Notes: generated by a model not told the origin, from the sequence alone. A DNA stretch of 64,000 nt from Tretioscincus oriximinensis (GCA_022410635.1 JAJVDF010000238.1:676479-740478), one strand, 5' to 3'. Shown: positions 22,622 through 34,348, numbered from the stretch's first letter. A program made the numbers and translations.

Positions 22622-23225
22622 TAGTATTTATTTATTTTATTTATTTACATTTTTATTCCACCCTATACCCAAAGGTCTCAGGGTGGTTAACAATAAAAAC
22701 ATTGCATATTAAAAACAATCCCATCTAAAAATTGTGGGAGGGACAGCAGTTTCCTCAGCCAAAGGCCAGGCCAAAGAGGTGCATCTTCAAGCGTTTTGTG
22801 AACACACACAAAGATGGTGATTGATGCACCTCGAGGGGAAGACTAATTCCATAGCCTGGGGGCTGCCACAGAGAAAGCCCTATTCTGGGTTCCCAGCCCC
22901 ACTGCCACTGAGGGTGGTAGTACAGTCAGGAGGGCTTCCCCTGCAGATCTTAAGGCATGTGCAGTCCCATATGGGAGAATGCATTCCTTTAGATATTTGG
23001 GACCCAGGTTATATAAGGCTTTATAGGTGAGCGTTAATATCTTGAATTGGGCTCGGTAGCAAATTGGCAGCCAGTGCAGTTCTTTCAGGACTGGCGTGAT
23101 GTGTGTCCAGCCAGCTGTTCCGGTCAGCAGTCTAGCGGCTGCATTCTGCACCAGCTGCAGCTTCTGAACTGTTTTCCAGGGCAGCCCCATATAGATTGCA
23201 TTATAGTAGTCCAACCTATTCATAT
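22622..23225 (-). mobile_element. L2-clade LINE, ORF2 C-terminus and 3' end
   Basis: The minus-strand open frame at 23223-22843 (126 codons) reads MNRLDYYNAIYMGLPWKTVQ, then a KLQLVQNAAARLLTGTAG block and LKELHWLPICYRAQFKILTL. This is the conserved C-terminal region of L2/CR1-type reverse transcriptases. The 3' UTR follows and ends in CCCTATACCCAAAGG (plus-strand reading) next to TTTATTTA repeats. The copy is 5'-truncated but well preserved. Confidence 0.88.
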
Positions 23226-23796
23226 CTCACTTTACACAGATAGTTTGACGTTGATGAATAGGTTAGTAGTCCAATATTTTACAGTAGTCCAGCCTATTTA
23301 TATCTCACTCTGCTGATGAATAAGGTAAAACAAATTATGAAATTTAATTCAATATGCAACATCAAAATACAGTATCAAAACCGAAAGTTTGAAATGTAAG
23401 AAATTTTAGCAATCAAAGAGCACAAAAATGAAAGAAAAATATATTTTATGTACATAAGAAGATAGATATGGGTGATTCCGTATATATCTGCACACAACTA
23501 TAAACGTATTTCTTCTGCATACTGTGATATCTAAGAGACTCCTTGTGTAGAACCTGGTTTTGAATCATCATTAGAAAAAGACAGAGAGAGAAAAGAGTCA
23601 GAGATGGGGGAAAGAGAAAGAAATCTTTCTCTAAAATTCCTTTTAAAAGTATGGGGCTTAAGAAAGGATCCAGGATATTACTTTTCAATGTAACATTCCA
23701 GAGATAATAGTGAAAAATTCCAAACGTTTTGAAGCACACACCTTGATCAAAAATAGCCAATATAGCTTGATTAATAAAAATCTTGTTTAACAGATT
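23226..23796. other. Intergenic, duplicated short LINE-edge sequence then unique DNA
   Basis: TAGTCCAACCTATTCATATCTCAC at 23207-23230 recurs in altered form near 23282-23310 (TAGTCCAGCCTATTTATATC). This suggests a small local duplication at the truncated 5' end of the L2-clade copy. The remainder is unique. Confidence 0.5.
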
Positions 23797-24083
23797 TTAT
23801 GTAATTTACTTCCAAAAGAGGTGGTGGTAGCTAGCAGCCTGGGTAGCTTGAAAACTGGATTAGACAAGTTCATAGAAGCCAAAGGTATAAATAGCTACTA
23901 GGATGGATTTCTTGATACTGCTTCCAGAATGGAGCAACAGGCAGGATTCCTGAAATACTATTTCAGGGAGTCGAGAACATGTGAGGGTTTTGCCTTCTTC
24001 TGCTTGAGATCCCTGGGTGCAACTGTTGGGCCACTGTGTGAGACAGGACTAGATAGGGTCCCCTTATGGTCCAACAGATTTCT
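23797..24083 (+). mobile_element. CR1-clade LINE 3' fragment (AAGAACAT family)
   Basis: It contains the TTACTTCCAAAAGAGGTGGT and GGAGCAACAGGCAGGATTCC words of the family. It stops at GGTCCAACAG, without the terminal octamer repeats. Confidence 0.8.
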
Positions 24084-24199
24084 AGGGNTTTTTTTTGGTA
24101 AAGAAGTTCTGTACCATTTATGTAATAACTTGCTCCTTGTTTCTTTCAGTCTATTATTTTTTTCACGGTTTCATTCTATTATTTCTTTCCCTATCTCTT

Positions 24200-24590
24200 C
24201 TATTTTGAAACTGATGGGAAGAAAAGTGAGAACAGACAAAGGAAAGTATTTTTTCACCCAGAGGGTCATCGGCCTGTGGAATTTACTTCCTGAAGAGGTA
24301 GTGGTAGCTAACAGCTTGGATAGTTTCAAGACAGGACTAGACAGGTTTATGGACACCAAGGGTATATAAATGGATACTAGGATGGATGTCTGGATGTTGC
24401 CTCCGGGATGGAGCAACAGGCAGGACTCCTGAAATACCATTTGCAGGGAGTCATGAAAAGGTGCATATTTTGTTTCCTCTGTTCGGACTGCCCAGGTGCA
24501 TCTGGTGGGTCTCTGTGTGACACAGAATGCTGGACTTGATGGGCTGTGGCCTGATCCAGTATGGCTCTTCTTATGTTCTTATGTTCTATT
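24200..24590 (+). mobile_element. CR1-clade LINE 3' end (AAGAACAT family), well preserved
   Basis: The frame LMGRKVRTDKGKYFFTQRVI, then GLWNLLPEEVVVANSLDSFK, runs through 24205-24366. It is followed by the 3' UTR and the terminal CTTCTTATGTTCTTATGTTC. It is the second copy in the same orientation within 800 bp. Confidence 0.9.
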
Positions 24591-24729
24591 AACCTCTGCA
24601 TTCCATATACCTTGTAATTCTTCCTTAACAACCCCATTTCTCTTTATTAATTTCTTACAGATTTTCCTGGTTAGATGCATGATGGATTTATTGAAAGCAT
24701 AAACAATCTTGGGTCTGGAATATCTATCA

Positions 24730-24855
24730 GGGGGCGTGATAGCACTTTAGACATTAACAAGAAAAAGGTACGCAGAATGAACTTTCATAGATAAGACTAC
24801 TTCTTCAATGCAACTGAAGAAGTACACATGTCTATGGAAATTTATACTGCCTACC
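24730..24855. mobile_element. Old fold-back copy (Penelope-like-type family)
   Basis: AAAAAGGTACGCAGAATGAAC...ACTACTTCTTCAATGCA faces AACTGAAGAAGTACACATGT and TATGGAAATTTATACTGCCTACC in inverted order. It is more diverged than the copies at 13187 and 37826. A GGCTGACC MITE abuts its right end. Confidence 0.65.
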
Positions 24856-24865
24856 TTTTCCTTGG

Positions 24866-25068
24866 TAGGCTGACCAGATGACCCCTTTGGGGGGCGTTGA
24901 AAACCCGTTTTTGGGGTTCCTCCCAGTTTTTTCTGAGGAAAAACAAAACAAAAAAAATTTAAAAAAAAATCTTTTTTTAAAAAAAAATTCCTCAGAAAAA
25001 ACTGGGAGGCACCCAAAACCGGGTTTTCAACACACACACACCCCAAAAGGGTTCATCTGGTCAGCCTA
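24866..25068. mobile_element. Palindromic MITE, GGCTGACCAGATGACCCC family
   Basis: A 203-bp fold-back. TAGGCTGACCAGATGACCCC at the left faces GGGTTCATCTGGTCAGCCTA at the right. Inner parts also pair (CCTCCCAGTTTTTTCTGAGG with CCTCAGAAAAAACTGGGAGG), leaving an A/T-only centre of about 45 bp. It has no coding capacity. A 4-bp CTTG duplication is possible if the terminus is taken as GTAGGC. Confidence 0.85.
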
Positions 25069-28000
25069 CCTTGCTGGACTCTAAATGACCTATATTATCA
25101 ATCACTTAATGCCTATCACCTATGAACAGCATCTTTCCCTAAAGGTATCAGGTAAGGATGGGCACTGAGGGAAACCTTTTGCTATGAGAAAGGCTGGTTC
25201 ATCATATAAATTGATCATTCTTGAGGAGATCATTCCCATTAACTGAGTTGACTCATTCATTTCCCTCCAAAAGAATTAACACTTAGGCTCATCTTGTCCT
25301 TAAACCCATCAGAACAGGGTTCAAATTTTATTTTCTGCAGAGGACCTGAATTTCTTTCAGAAGAATTCCAATCCGATAGAGTCTTCTTGCCCTTGATGTA
25401 GGAAAAGGTCGGGTTAGCCTAGAATCAGTCCAGTAACATCAGCTTATGTGTTAACAGGAATTGAAGTACAACTGAACATTAAAAAGGTATGAGGGCGCAA
25501 TACCTTTGCTTTTTAATATTTTCTGCAGAGTGCAGGAATAACTGAAATATTATTAGTTTGGACAGATGAAAATCAATTACAAAAGACCTTCAAGTTACAA
25601 TTTCTGCTTTGTCATTTTTCTTCTCCTTCAGCCCAGCCATGTTCAAGGAAAGCTTTACATTCGTATTTCAACCCTGAAAGCTGTAGAGCCGCCAACAGGA
25701 AGTGCAGGCATTCTATAATATATACTAAACTGCTGCTGAATAGAGGATATGGCGATGAGATTGTAAAAGTCCAGATCCAAGACACTTTGATGTGAGATAC
25801 AGTGCCATNAGTTTTGAATTTACTTTTTAAAACACAAGAGTAGAAAAAAGAAAGAAAGAAAGAAAAATCCTGAATCCTTAAGTGTCTCTGGCATGAATGT
25901 TTTGGTTTCTCTTACAAGACTCTCACAGACTGCCCAACACGAAACTAAAGCCAGGTGTAGCTAGCAAAGGATTAGCCAGGCGGGTTATCCTCATTTAAAG
26001 AATATGTTCCAAGATAAATGTGGGGTTCATTTAATTTGTTAATCAGGATTCAAGGATTCAAATATCCTGTTGGAAGCTTTTTTCAAACTGACATGGTGTT
26101 GAATGACAGAGTTAATATCACTTGACAGTTTGCCAGAAGCTATTAATTTAAACTCTCAGCTTTATATCCGAGCTTGTTAATGTTGTTGTGTCCTTAGAAG
26201 GACATGGAGCATCCAATGTAAGAACATAACACAGTTGGAGCTCCAATGCCCCACTTTCTCCCCTCCAGAAGCCATTTCCTCCCATCCCACTACACTCTAG
26301 TGCCTGATTTGCATGCATTCTTTGGAAGTAAGAAGGAATGAAATCTCCTCGGTATTTATAACAGCTTCCTGCACTGCTCTAGAATTTATTTTTGAAAGTT
26401 GATAAACTCTCCTTTCAATTTAAATTGAGTAAGTAGGTGCAGCTGAGTAAATGCACAGGAGGTGGGCTGCCCTTGTATGTTTCCACTTTAAATTGTGTGG
26501 TGAAGGACACTGAGCAAAAAAGGAAGGAGAAAAGAGATACAGCCATTTATAAAAACAGAAAACCAGCTCTCTGTTCAGAGGTTAGCGGTGTAATTGTCCA
26601 GGGTGCGATGCATTTGCATAGCAAACTTAATGGCTGGTGTGGAAACAGTCCCCTGAGCATCTTCAGAGTATGAACTTTCCCCCCTTATAAATAGGTGATA
26701 TAATATACTTGTGTTTCATGTATTTTATGAATTTCCCTAGGCAAGCTGGCCATTAGGAAAAGTGGGTGCAGCCAAAGAATGAGCTCTGTGTAGCCAGTTT
26801 TTTTTTTAATTGCTCTGATGACAATTCAAATTCTGTTTAAAAAAAAAGCTCGAGTCCAGCTAGCACACAGCATCTGCAACTTCTCAAACATGGGAATTCT
26901 GTGTAATTATTCTGGACCCCTATTGCAGGCACGTACATGGGCCAACCACAAATTCCTTTGTGTGCATGAGGTAATTAAGTTAGAGCTTTAAAAATAAGGG
27001 AAAAAACCTTCGTTAAATCACACACAAAGCCATAGAGAGTTCCAACATTATATGCAAACCCAGCATTTTAATATTTCCAGGTACAAGGAGTAGAATACCT
27101 TAGCTTTTCAACAATCTTTTTTCTCCTATTTAGTGGACAGCTATCATGATCCATTATTTGCTTGTTTTGACTAAATGTGAAGAATGTTCAGCCAAAATAT
27201 TTCAGTGAGTGTGACTTGGTGCAAACAAATGAAATAGGTTGTCAAGCAATATTGCACAAGGAGAATTAACTCTGTCATTCAACACCATGTATAATACATA
27301 CACCCCTTATGTGCAGTTTCTGACCTTTTTATGGCACATCCTACAAAGACATCTGAAAGANTCCATGGCATAATTCTGATAGAACAAGGAAGCTTCCCAG
27401 ACAATCTTTAAAATGTTACAAGACCCCTTTGCTGGGTTTTCTGGACTCAAACATGGCAATTTCCTTGAAATATGCCAAATATCTTATTCCCTTCCCCCCA
27501 TTCTATTTCGATCCGTGCATATCCATCACAGAATTCATTCTATACATCATGCCCAACTATTTACACATGTACAATATGCCAAATATATATTTATTTCACT
27601 GACGTGCAGAAACATCTACAGCTAATTCTCAGCCATGGCTTTAAGACTGTGTTAATAGGGCTGCCACAACAGGTGCCAAATCTCATGGGAAGGGGGTCTC
27701 CCAGCCTGCTGATAGGTTGCGGACCATAGGGTAGTGTTTCAGTTTAGCCCATCCATCTGCTCTGCCTTTTGCCCAAGCCAGTTCCTCACCCTGACCCTTG
27801 CTTCCTATGCTTGCCTGCTATTGGGTGTCTGTCAACCTTGGTTTCCATAGCCCTGAGTGGTTGACCAGTCCTAGCAACCTTTGGTAGAAGAATCTACACA
27901 GCCTCCCATCCACCCAAAAACAACTGTGAGTTGCCCCTAGAGACATGACTTCATGACCAGAAAAGGGATACAAAGCCAGAGTCTGTAGGACATGTCAGTT

Positions 28001-28917
28001 AATTCTTTGACTTCCCCTCCTGCTCTGTGTCATTCACAAGTTTGACCCAACATATCACTTTGGGTGCATGCACACATGTTTATTTACCTGATTCTTCACT
28101 GCCCAACCCCTTAATGGAGATTTCACTAGGCTTTCCCACGCATCTGGAAAAAAGCTGCAATAGAAGAGGAATCTCTATTGCAGATATTTTCTTGCTGCAT
28201 GGAAATTGTCTGCATCCTCCATTAGGAGCTGCCTGCAGCCCTGCAGTCAGTCGCACTGTCCCAAGGAGACAAACAGCGCAAGAAGACGGCAGCCGGTAGG
28301 ACTTTGGATTGCAGCTGGCTGGACATGCGCAGCTGCTGCTCCTGCTTCATTCTTGTCAGTCTCACACCAACTCCACATGGATTTCAAGGTAGGTATGTGT
28401 CCTCTTTTTCTCAATGAAATCCTTAACCGCTTTAGATTGAGGATTTCACTCAGATTCCCTCATCATCTGTACACACCCTAAATCTCTTCTTAAGTTGCTC
28501 TATTGATCCCTTAATCTTCAAAGCCTGTAATTAGAGGTCCACCTATTTCTTGTAAATATATATAAAGGCTCCAGTTTATAACAAATTTAATCAGTGTTTA
28601 TCCCTTATCAAAAGAGTTAACGTGCCATTTCAATGAAGTCCATCAATTTAATAAGCCAATTCTGTCTTGGGAGTTCATTCTTCTTTACTTTTGTGATTAT
28701 AGACAATTCTTGCTACTATAATCATATAGTGTAGCATCACATTAATATTGTCCAAATTCTTGTCAATCAAATCCAGTAAATAAAACTCTAGCTTCCGGGG
28801 AAGTGCCAGTCTATTAATTCTGGACATAAGTTATGGATTCCTCACCAATACTTAGGTGACAAAACAGAAGATGTGGTACCCTTAATGTGCCCAACATTTC
28901 TTCTCTGAATCATTCTT
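25069..28917. other. Intergenic, largely unique; longest repeat-poor stretch
   Basis: Only a short AAAG run (25845-25865) and scattered AT-rich simple sequence are seen. Blocks at 26040-26170 and 26640-27100 have the look of non-coding conserved DNA (octamer-like ATTTGCATA at 26612, AT-hook-like runs). A G/C-richer part at 28200-28340 has two overlapping 90-codon frames without a family signature. Fragments such as 26220-26235 may be repeat ends. Confidence 0.4.
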
Positions 28918-29567
28918 ATCATAGAATTATAGAGTCGGAAGGGACCTCCAGGGTCATCGGGTCCAACCCCCTGCTCGATGCAGGATTCATTAAACCATCC
29001 CAGACAGATGACTGTCCAGTCTCTGTTTGGAGACTTTCAGTGAAGGAGAACTCACCACCCCCTGTGGCAAACTGTTCCACTGATTTATCACCCTGACTGT
29101 TAGAAAGTTTTTTCTGATATCTAATCTAAATCTACTCCCTTGCAGTTTCATTCCATTGTTTCTAGTCCTTCCATGTGCTAATGAGAACAGTGCTGATCCC
29201 TCCGCTCTGTGACAGCCCTTTAGATATTTGTAGGCAGCTACCAGGTCTCCTCTCAGTCTTCTCTTTTGCAGACTAAACATCCCCAGATCCTTTAACCGTT
29301 CCTCATAGGACATGGTTTCCAGACCACTCACCATCCTTGTAACTCTCTTTTGTACTTGCTCTAGTTTATCAATGTCCTTTTTAAATTGGGGCCCCCAGAA
29401 CTGAACACAGTATTCCAAGTGTGGTCGTACCAAAGTACTGTAGAGAGGAATAATTACTTCACGTGAGCGAGATTCTATGCCCCTCTTGATACATCTTCTT
29501 TTTATTCTTCTGCTATATTTCCCTGATATGACATCCTTCTCTTCTCTCTGATAAAAATAACCCAAGT
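28918..29567 (-). mobile_element. CR1 LINE, ORF2 C-terminus intact for 191 codons
   Basis: The minus-strand frame at 29565-28990 has no stop. It reads [20 protein letters not shown], then SYEERLKDLGMFSLQKRRLR, then INQWNSLPQGVVSSPSLKVS, and ends HLSGMV. This is the classic CR1 C-terminal signature. The 3' end is a TCATAGAATTATAGAGTCGG-type CR1 terminus. The lack of stops suggests a fairly young insertion. Confidence 0.93.
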
Positions 29568-31257
29568 TCTGTTCATGGGAACATTATCACAAAAATCACA
29601 GGAGATTGATCTTAACTTTGGTCATCTGCAATGCCTCTCACACTGACTGATGGCCCATCACAATTGGACATAGGTAAACCTCCCACCACAGTTTAATTAT
29701 TTATGACACCGAATCAATAGTAAGAGCAGCAGAGCCAATTCTTAGACTGTCACCATTCACCCAGGGATCAAAGCTGCTGTTACTATGTTCTTCTCAGACT
29801 GCTTGACCACTTCAAACAGTCTGGAACAGGTGGGGCTGCTTCAGACAGGTAGAAGGTCTCAAAGCAGCAGAAGAAGCAAGTGGTATAGCAAACAGCCAGA
29901 ATCACTTTAAAAAACTTCACCTTAATGATTTGTTTCTTATCAGAAACTTTACCACAAGATGATTGAAAAGAGGTGTAGCATTAATAGCTTTCATTCATTA
30001 CGCTGATATAGTGTTACACACACCAAGAAAACCAACCATGGGATAGGAATTTTGCAGCTTAAATGATTGTGGGAAAAAGGGATGCAGCTAAAAACGATTA
30101 CAAGGAGCTGTTGGGGAAACCCCCCAAAAAACATCATAAGCGTTAGTGGAGGCATTAAAAGGCTCACTGGGAATCTGAAAAATTAGCCATGATACCATGT
30201 TAGCAAAGGACACCAAAAGCCACCACGTTATATAGGTGCATTGCACAGAAATGAACTTCAAATTCAGACAATTATCCCAGGTTTTCCCAAACAATCTTTA
30301 TGCCATTCACACGGCTCCTTCTGTCTCCAGTGGCATCTAAACAGGTCTTTAGCTTTTATCCAGAGAACATAAAGCCTTTTAAGAAAGTCCATTCATCTCT
30401 TATTTCTTGTGACACCAGCACATTAGGTCTGCCTGTGTCCAAGAGAACTATATTAAAATGGTTGTCTTCCTGCATTTCTCACTGACTCTCCCCATAGAAT
30501 TGTCACTTGAGGGTCAAATTGGAACTCATTCAACCAGAGCTGCAGCAGTGACAGCATCCAGCCGCAGGTCAGTTGTTCCTCCAGAGATTTCCAAGGCAGC
30601 CGTTTAGAGTTCAAGATGCGGTTTAAGTAATCTGCATTGCATGCCGTGCTGAGCCTTACAGAGAGAGAAAAACCTCCATTCAGCTTCAGTTTAATCCTAC
30701 GCTGGTCCTTGGTGCTTTGTGTTCCAGCAATAATTAAGCATTCTTTCTGAAAGCTTTGCTTCATTCTAAAGCCGCATCGAGGATTCTCAAAGCCCCATCG
30801 AGGATTTGATAGCAGAGTCACACACACACAGGGAAGTGGAGGTATTCAACTTGCCCTTACTTCCCCGTCTCTAAAGGAAACCTGCCTCCTCAAGTCCGGT
30901 CATGTAAGGAAGCATGCAAGGTATTACATTCTGAATAATATCTGTGTGTGGTTGGCATGGGGGGGAATTCTGACATTTCACTGTATTTCCATACTGCCCC
31001 TTTGGAAAAGCTCTTTCATTTAGGTCATTTTCACTTTCCCAAACATTTGTTAGCTATACGGTAGATGGAAAGAGCTGTTGCCTTGCTAGAATAATAGCCT
31101 TAACCTATCTTCTCCCCAGGGCTTGTGAAGTTATTACAGCATGGGCCTCATACTGTTTTCAAAATGTCTGTCTTTCTCTCTCTTTTTTTCTAATTAAAAT
31201 GGAGGATGGCCTTCCTTCCCCCACCTGGAAATATTGTCAGCAAGCAAAGGCTTTAGT
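29568..31257. other. Intergenic, unique
   Basis: No repeat was recognised. The 30453-30827 minus frame (124 codons) includes a duplicated GATTCTCAAAGCCCCATCGA / GCCGCATCGAGGATTCTCAA unit, which gives its repeated NPRWGFENPRCGF peptide. This is a local tandem duplication (30771-30810) rather than a gene signature. Confidence 0.45.
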
Positions 31258-31458
31258 TAGAAGAAGAAGAAGAAGAAGAAGAAGAAGAAGAAGAAGAAGA
31301 AGAAGAAGAAGAAGAAGAAGAAGAAGAAGAAGAGGAAGAGGAAGAGGAAGAGGAAGAGGAAGAGGAAGAGGAAGAGGAGAAGGAAGAAGAAGAAGAAGGA
31401 GGAGGAGGAAGAAAAAGAAGAAGAAAATGAAAAAGAAAAAGAAAAAGGAGGAGGAGGG
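31258..31458. repeat. (GAA)n / (GAG)n purine microsatellite
   Basis: About 200 bp of uninterrupted purine: GAA repeats to about 31330, then GAAGAG units, then mixed GAA/GAG/AAA. It abuts the 3' end of the antisense SINE at 31459-31715, so it sits where that SINE's TTC tail would be. Confidence 0.97.
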
Positions 31459-31715
31459 GCTCAAAGCAGCTTAGAAGGGTATTTTTGCCCGCATGCTTAC
31501 ATTCTATCTTCCCCACCAGGCTATGGTGGTTCCCATGTATCTACTTGCAGTAAGTTGCAATTTCTTGCAAATTCATGCTTTCAAATAGCTGGGTTGGCTA
31601 ACGCTACAGGCTAGTGGAAGGTGCTCACCACTCCCCATGTCTGACACAGGGCTTTGAAACCCCATCTCCCAGATGAGAGGCGGATTCCTTAGCAACTGAG
31701 CTATTCGTGCAGTGT
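31459..31715 (-). mobile_element. tRNA-derived SINE with GAA/TTC tail
   Basis: The minus strand shows A box TAGCTCAGTTG and B box GGGTTTCAAAGCC. GAGCACCTTCCACTAGCCTG and GCTAACGCTACAGG-type words follow, then AGCTGCTTTGAGCCCC before the TTC repeats. It is the best-preserved tRNA-like head in the window. Confidence 0.88.
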
Positions 31716-32369
31716 AATTCACTTTTCTGACGTATGGTAATCTGAGGCAGCCCAGGCCCTTTAGGCATTTGAGTTAATGTGGATTAACTAGATGTAGATG
31801 TAGTTGCAGCCACCTATGTTTGTCTTAAGCAGCTCAAATCGTATTAGAACTTGAACAATGTATGTTAGCATGCAAATGCCAAACAATTGTTATACATAAG
31901 GTCACAAGCAGTTGCATGCTGCTTTTTATTCACTTAAGCACTGTCTTTGATGGCACTCCTGATCCATGCTGCTGAAACAACATAATTTTCTCGCCACTGA
32001 GCGAATCTGTCCTACATGAAAATGTGATAATGCTAATGAGCTTTCAGTGGCCACACAACACATGTTCGTATTTATCTGTTCTACCAGTAATCCACTTTAG
32101 GGAGTTTTTACTACATACTGAGTGGTGACTCGGTGTACCCTTGTGGAACATGGCGTTCTTTAAAATCCTGATTGCAGATAAAACCTCGTATTGCAGAAAT
32201 CAGGAGCACAAGGAGGCCAAAGTTGCCAGTGTGGAGGAAAGAACCTGCTGATAAGTTCTAATATGAGGAAATATGTGGTAAATAGGGTCTGAATCATATG
32301 CACTTTTGGTACATACCCAGAGATCTTGTTTTGGAACCTTAGCAGTCTGAATTGCCTACACAGGACTAA
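31716..32369. other. Intergenic, unique
   Basis: No recognised feature. ATTTAGGCATTTGAG and similar words are unremarkable. Confidence 0.45.
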
Positions 32370-32925
32370 TACTCATAAGAGCATAAGAAGAGCCATACTG
32401 GATCAGGCCACAGCCCATCAAGTCCAGCATTCTGTGTCACACAAAGGCCCACCAGATGCACCTGGGCAGTCCGAACAGAGGAAAGCAAAATATGCTCCTG
32501 TTCATGACTCCCTGCAAATGGTATTTCAAGAGTCCTGCCTGTTGCTCCATCCTGGAGGCAACATCCAGACATCCATCCTAGTATCCATTTAAACCCTTGG
32601 TGTCCATAAACCTGTCTAGTCCTGTCTTGAAACTATCTAAGCTGTTAGCTACCACTACATCTTCAGGAAGTAAATTCCACAGGCCGATGACCCCCTGGGT
32701 GAAAAAATACTTTCCTTTGTCTGTTCTCACTTTTCTACCCAACAGTTTTAAGGAGTGCCCTCTGGTCCTTATGTTATGTGATAGAGAAAAAATATTTTCT
32801 CTATTCACCCTGTCCATCCCATGCATGATTTTGTACACTTCAACCAGATCACCCCTCAAATGTCTCCTTTCCAGGCTGAAGAGGCCCAGACGTTGCAGCC
32901 TTGCTTCATCTAGATTTGATCTTTA
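32370..32925 (-). mobile_element. CR1-clade LINE 3' end (AAGAACAT family), long copy
   Basis: The minus-strand frame at 32859-32578 (93 codons) reads MRGDLVEVYKIMHGMDRVNR, then LKLLGRKVRTDKGKYFFTQG, then LWNLLPEDVVVANSLDSFKT. The plus-strand start, AGAGCATAAGAAGAGCCATA, is the reverse complement of the terminal octamer repeats. Confidence 0.9.
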
Positions 32926-33508
32926 TTGAAAGGCTTTTTAAACTGTATTAATGGTAGATCTTATTAATCAGTAGAACAGTGCTATCTGTTTCAGATTAAA
33001 CAACATTATATCCACATAGAGAGTGGAGCTGATTGAGTAGGGCATGGCATAGCTGCAAGGGAAATATATCGATTCTCAATGTAGCTAACATTGTCTTGGT
33101 TCTAAGGTTCTGCAACAGCTAGTCTGAAGGAAGCAGACTTGGATTTATTAAGACAGATTTAAAGCATAAAGGGCTTCAACAACAAATGTAAACTTCAGAA
33201 TAAGATGCACATTTTGCTTTGCTCACTTTATTCCAATATGATTCCTTCCAGCCCCTTGAATTTTGGGGTTGTGTGGTTGTCACTGTTCATGCTATGAAAA
33301 CATGTCCTCTCTGGGGCTCATTGCACATCCAGAGGCCTGAGCAGAAGACCCAGCATGTTCATAATCACATATTACTTTGCCTTTCTGTATCTGAAGGATG
33401 AAGGAGATTGCCGAAGAAAAGGCTGCATCCAGCTATGGCTCAGATATTCTACCACATTTGGATATTCTGTAATAAAAATGGATATTCTAGTATAAAACAG
33501 TCCAGATA
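32926..33508. other. Intergenic, unique
   Basis: No repeat was recognised until the GGATATTC words at 33440-33490, which resemble the MITE-like block at 42075. Confidence 0.4.
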
Positions 33509-33596
33509 GTGTTTTATTCCTAGGGCTACCACACCTTAGCTTTTACTCCTGGCTATATGAGGTGTGGTAACCCTCTTGGGAATTAAGAATAAAGCC
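33509..33596. repeat. Imperfect inverted repeat, MITE-like
   Basis: TTTTATTCCTAGGGCTACCA faces GGTAACCCTCTTGGGAATTA and AGAATAAA. The outer arms of about 30 bp pair with mismatches. It may be the core of a short palindromic element. Confidence 0.6.
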
Positions 33597-33784
33597 CTGG
33601 ATTTCCAGAGAAGTCCACAATTTTTTTTAAATTCACGAGCTTCTGGTGCTTTTCTCCATCATAGTGCCTGCCATGTACACTACGAGAGAAGTAGATTGGC
33701 TGCTGGTTGACAAAGGCAATAGAGCCACTCAATCCTGTGCAGAAGTCACACTCCTGCTCTTGGGTCAAGCAGGGACTGTCTTTG

Positions 33785-34005
33785 CTTTAATCCTGCTATG
33801 CTTCCACCCCCTCCCTCCCTCTCTCTCTTGTCTCCTCCTATCTCCTTTCACTTACTGCTTCTTTGTTTTACTCCTTCTTACTTTCTGTTTTCCTTTGCTT
33901 CCATCTTCCTTTTCTTCTCTCTTTTTCCTTATTTATCCTCCTTGCTTCCCTTCCATCTTTCATCCATTTTTTCCTTTGTTCTTTCCTTCCTTCCTTTTCC
34001 TCCCA
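33785..34005 (+). repeat. 220-bp polypyrimidine tract
   Basis: Almost pure C/T with phrases CCTTCCTTCC and CTCCTTCTTAC. It explains the open frames at 33646-34101 and 33798-34088. Confidence 0.9.
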
Positions 34006-34229
34006 GGGCTGGTCCCAGTAATGAACCCTGGGTATTCCCAGAGAACTGCCCATTTATTACTTCCCTCTGTTTTCTGTCTTTTAGCTAACCCAGAACTCTG
34101 ATTTCTGGAGGCTGCCAACGTTCCGAACCCTGTCCTTTTTAGTGTTTGGACCCAATTCTAGAGTGTGTGCATTGCTTCTGAAGCCACATTTCCTCAGACT
34201 GGGAACGAATATTAACCTTTTATTTCATT
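34006..34229. other. Intergenic, unique
   Basis: No recognised feature besides the left target-site duplication at 34217-34229. Confidence 0.5.
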
Positions 34230-34348
34230 TTCAGAGAAATAGTTGTGATAGTATAGTAGAAAGTCCAGTAAAGAGGCTAGTAGCACTTAGAGACTAACAG
34301 TAGAAATGTAGGTGACATAAGCTTTCATAGAGACATCTACTTCTTCTT
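34230..34348 (+). mobile_element. Single unit of the fold-back family, 13-bp TSD
   Basis: It begins TTCAGAGAAATAGTTGTG and runs through AAGTCCAGTAAAGAGGCTAG and ATAAGCTTTCATAGAGACAT to CTACTTCTTCTT. CTTTTATTTCATT occurs at 34217-34229 and 34349-34361. It is a clean monomer insertion and defines both ends of one unit. Confidence 0.9.

Noticed and set aside
30453..30827. 124-codon minus-strand frame with a repeated NPRWGFENPRCGF peptide
   Set aside because: The repeat is a local tandem duplication of about 20 bp and nothing else suggests a gene.
31199..31516. Arg/Lys-rich and Ser-rich frames
   Set aside because: Produced by the GAA/GAG array.
33646..34101. 151-codon hydrophobic frame resembling a membrane protein
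   Set aside because: It lies in a polypyrimidine tract, where Leu, Phe, Ser and Pro codons arise from composition alone.
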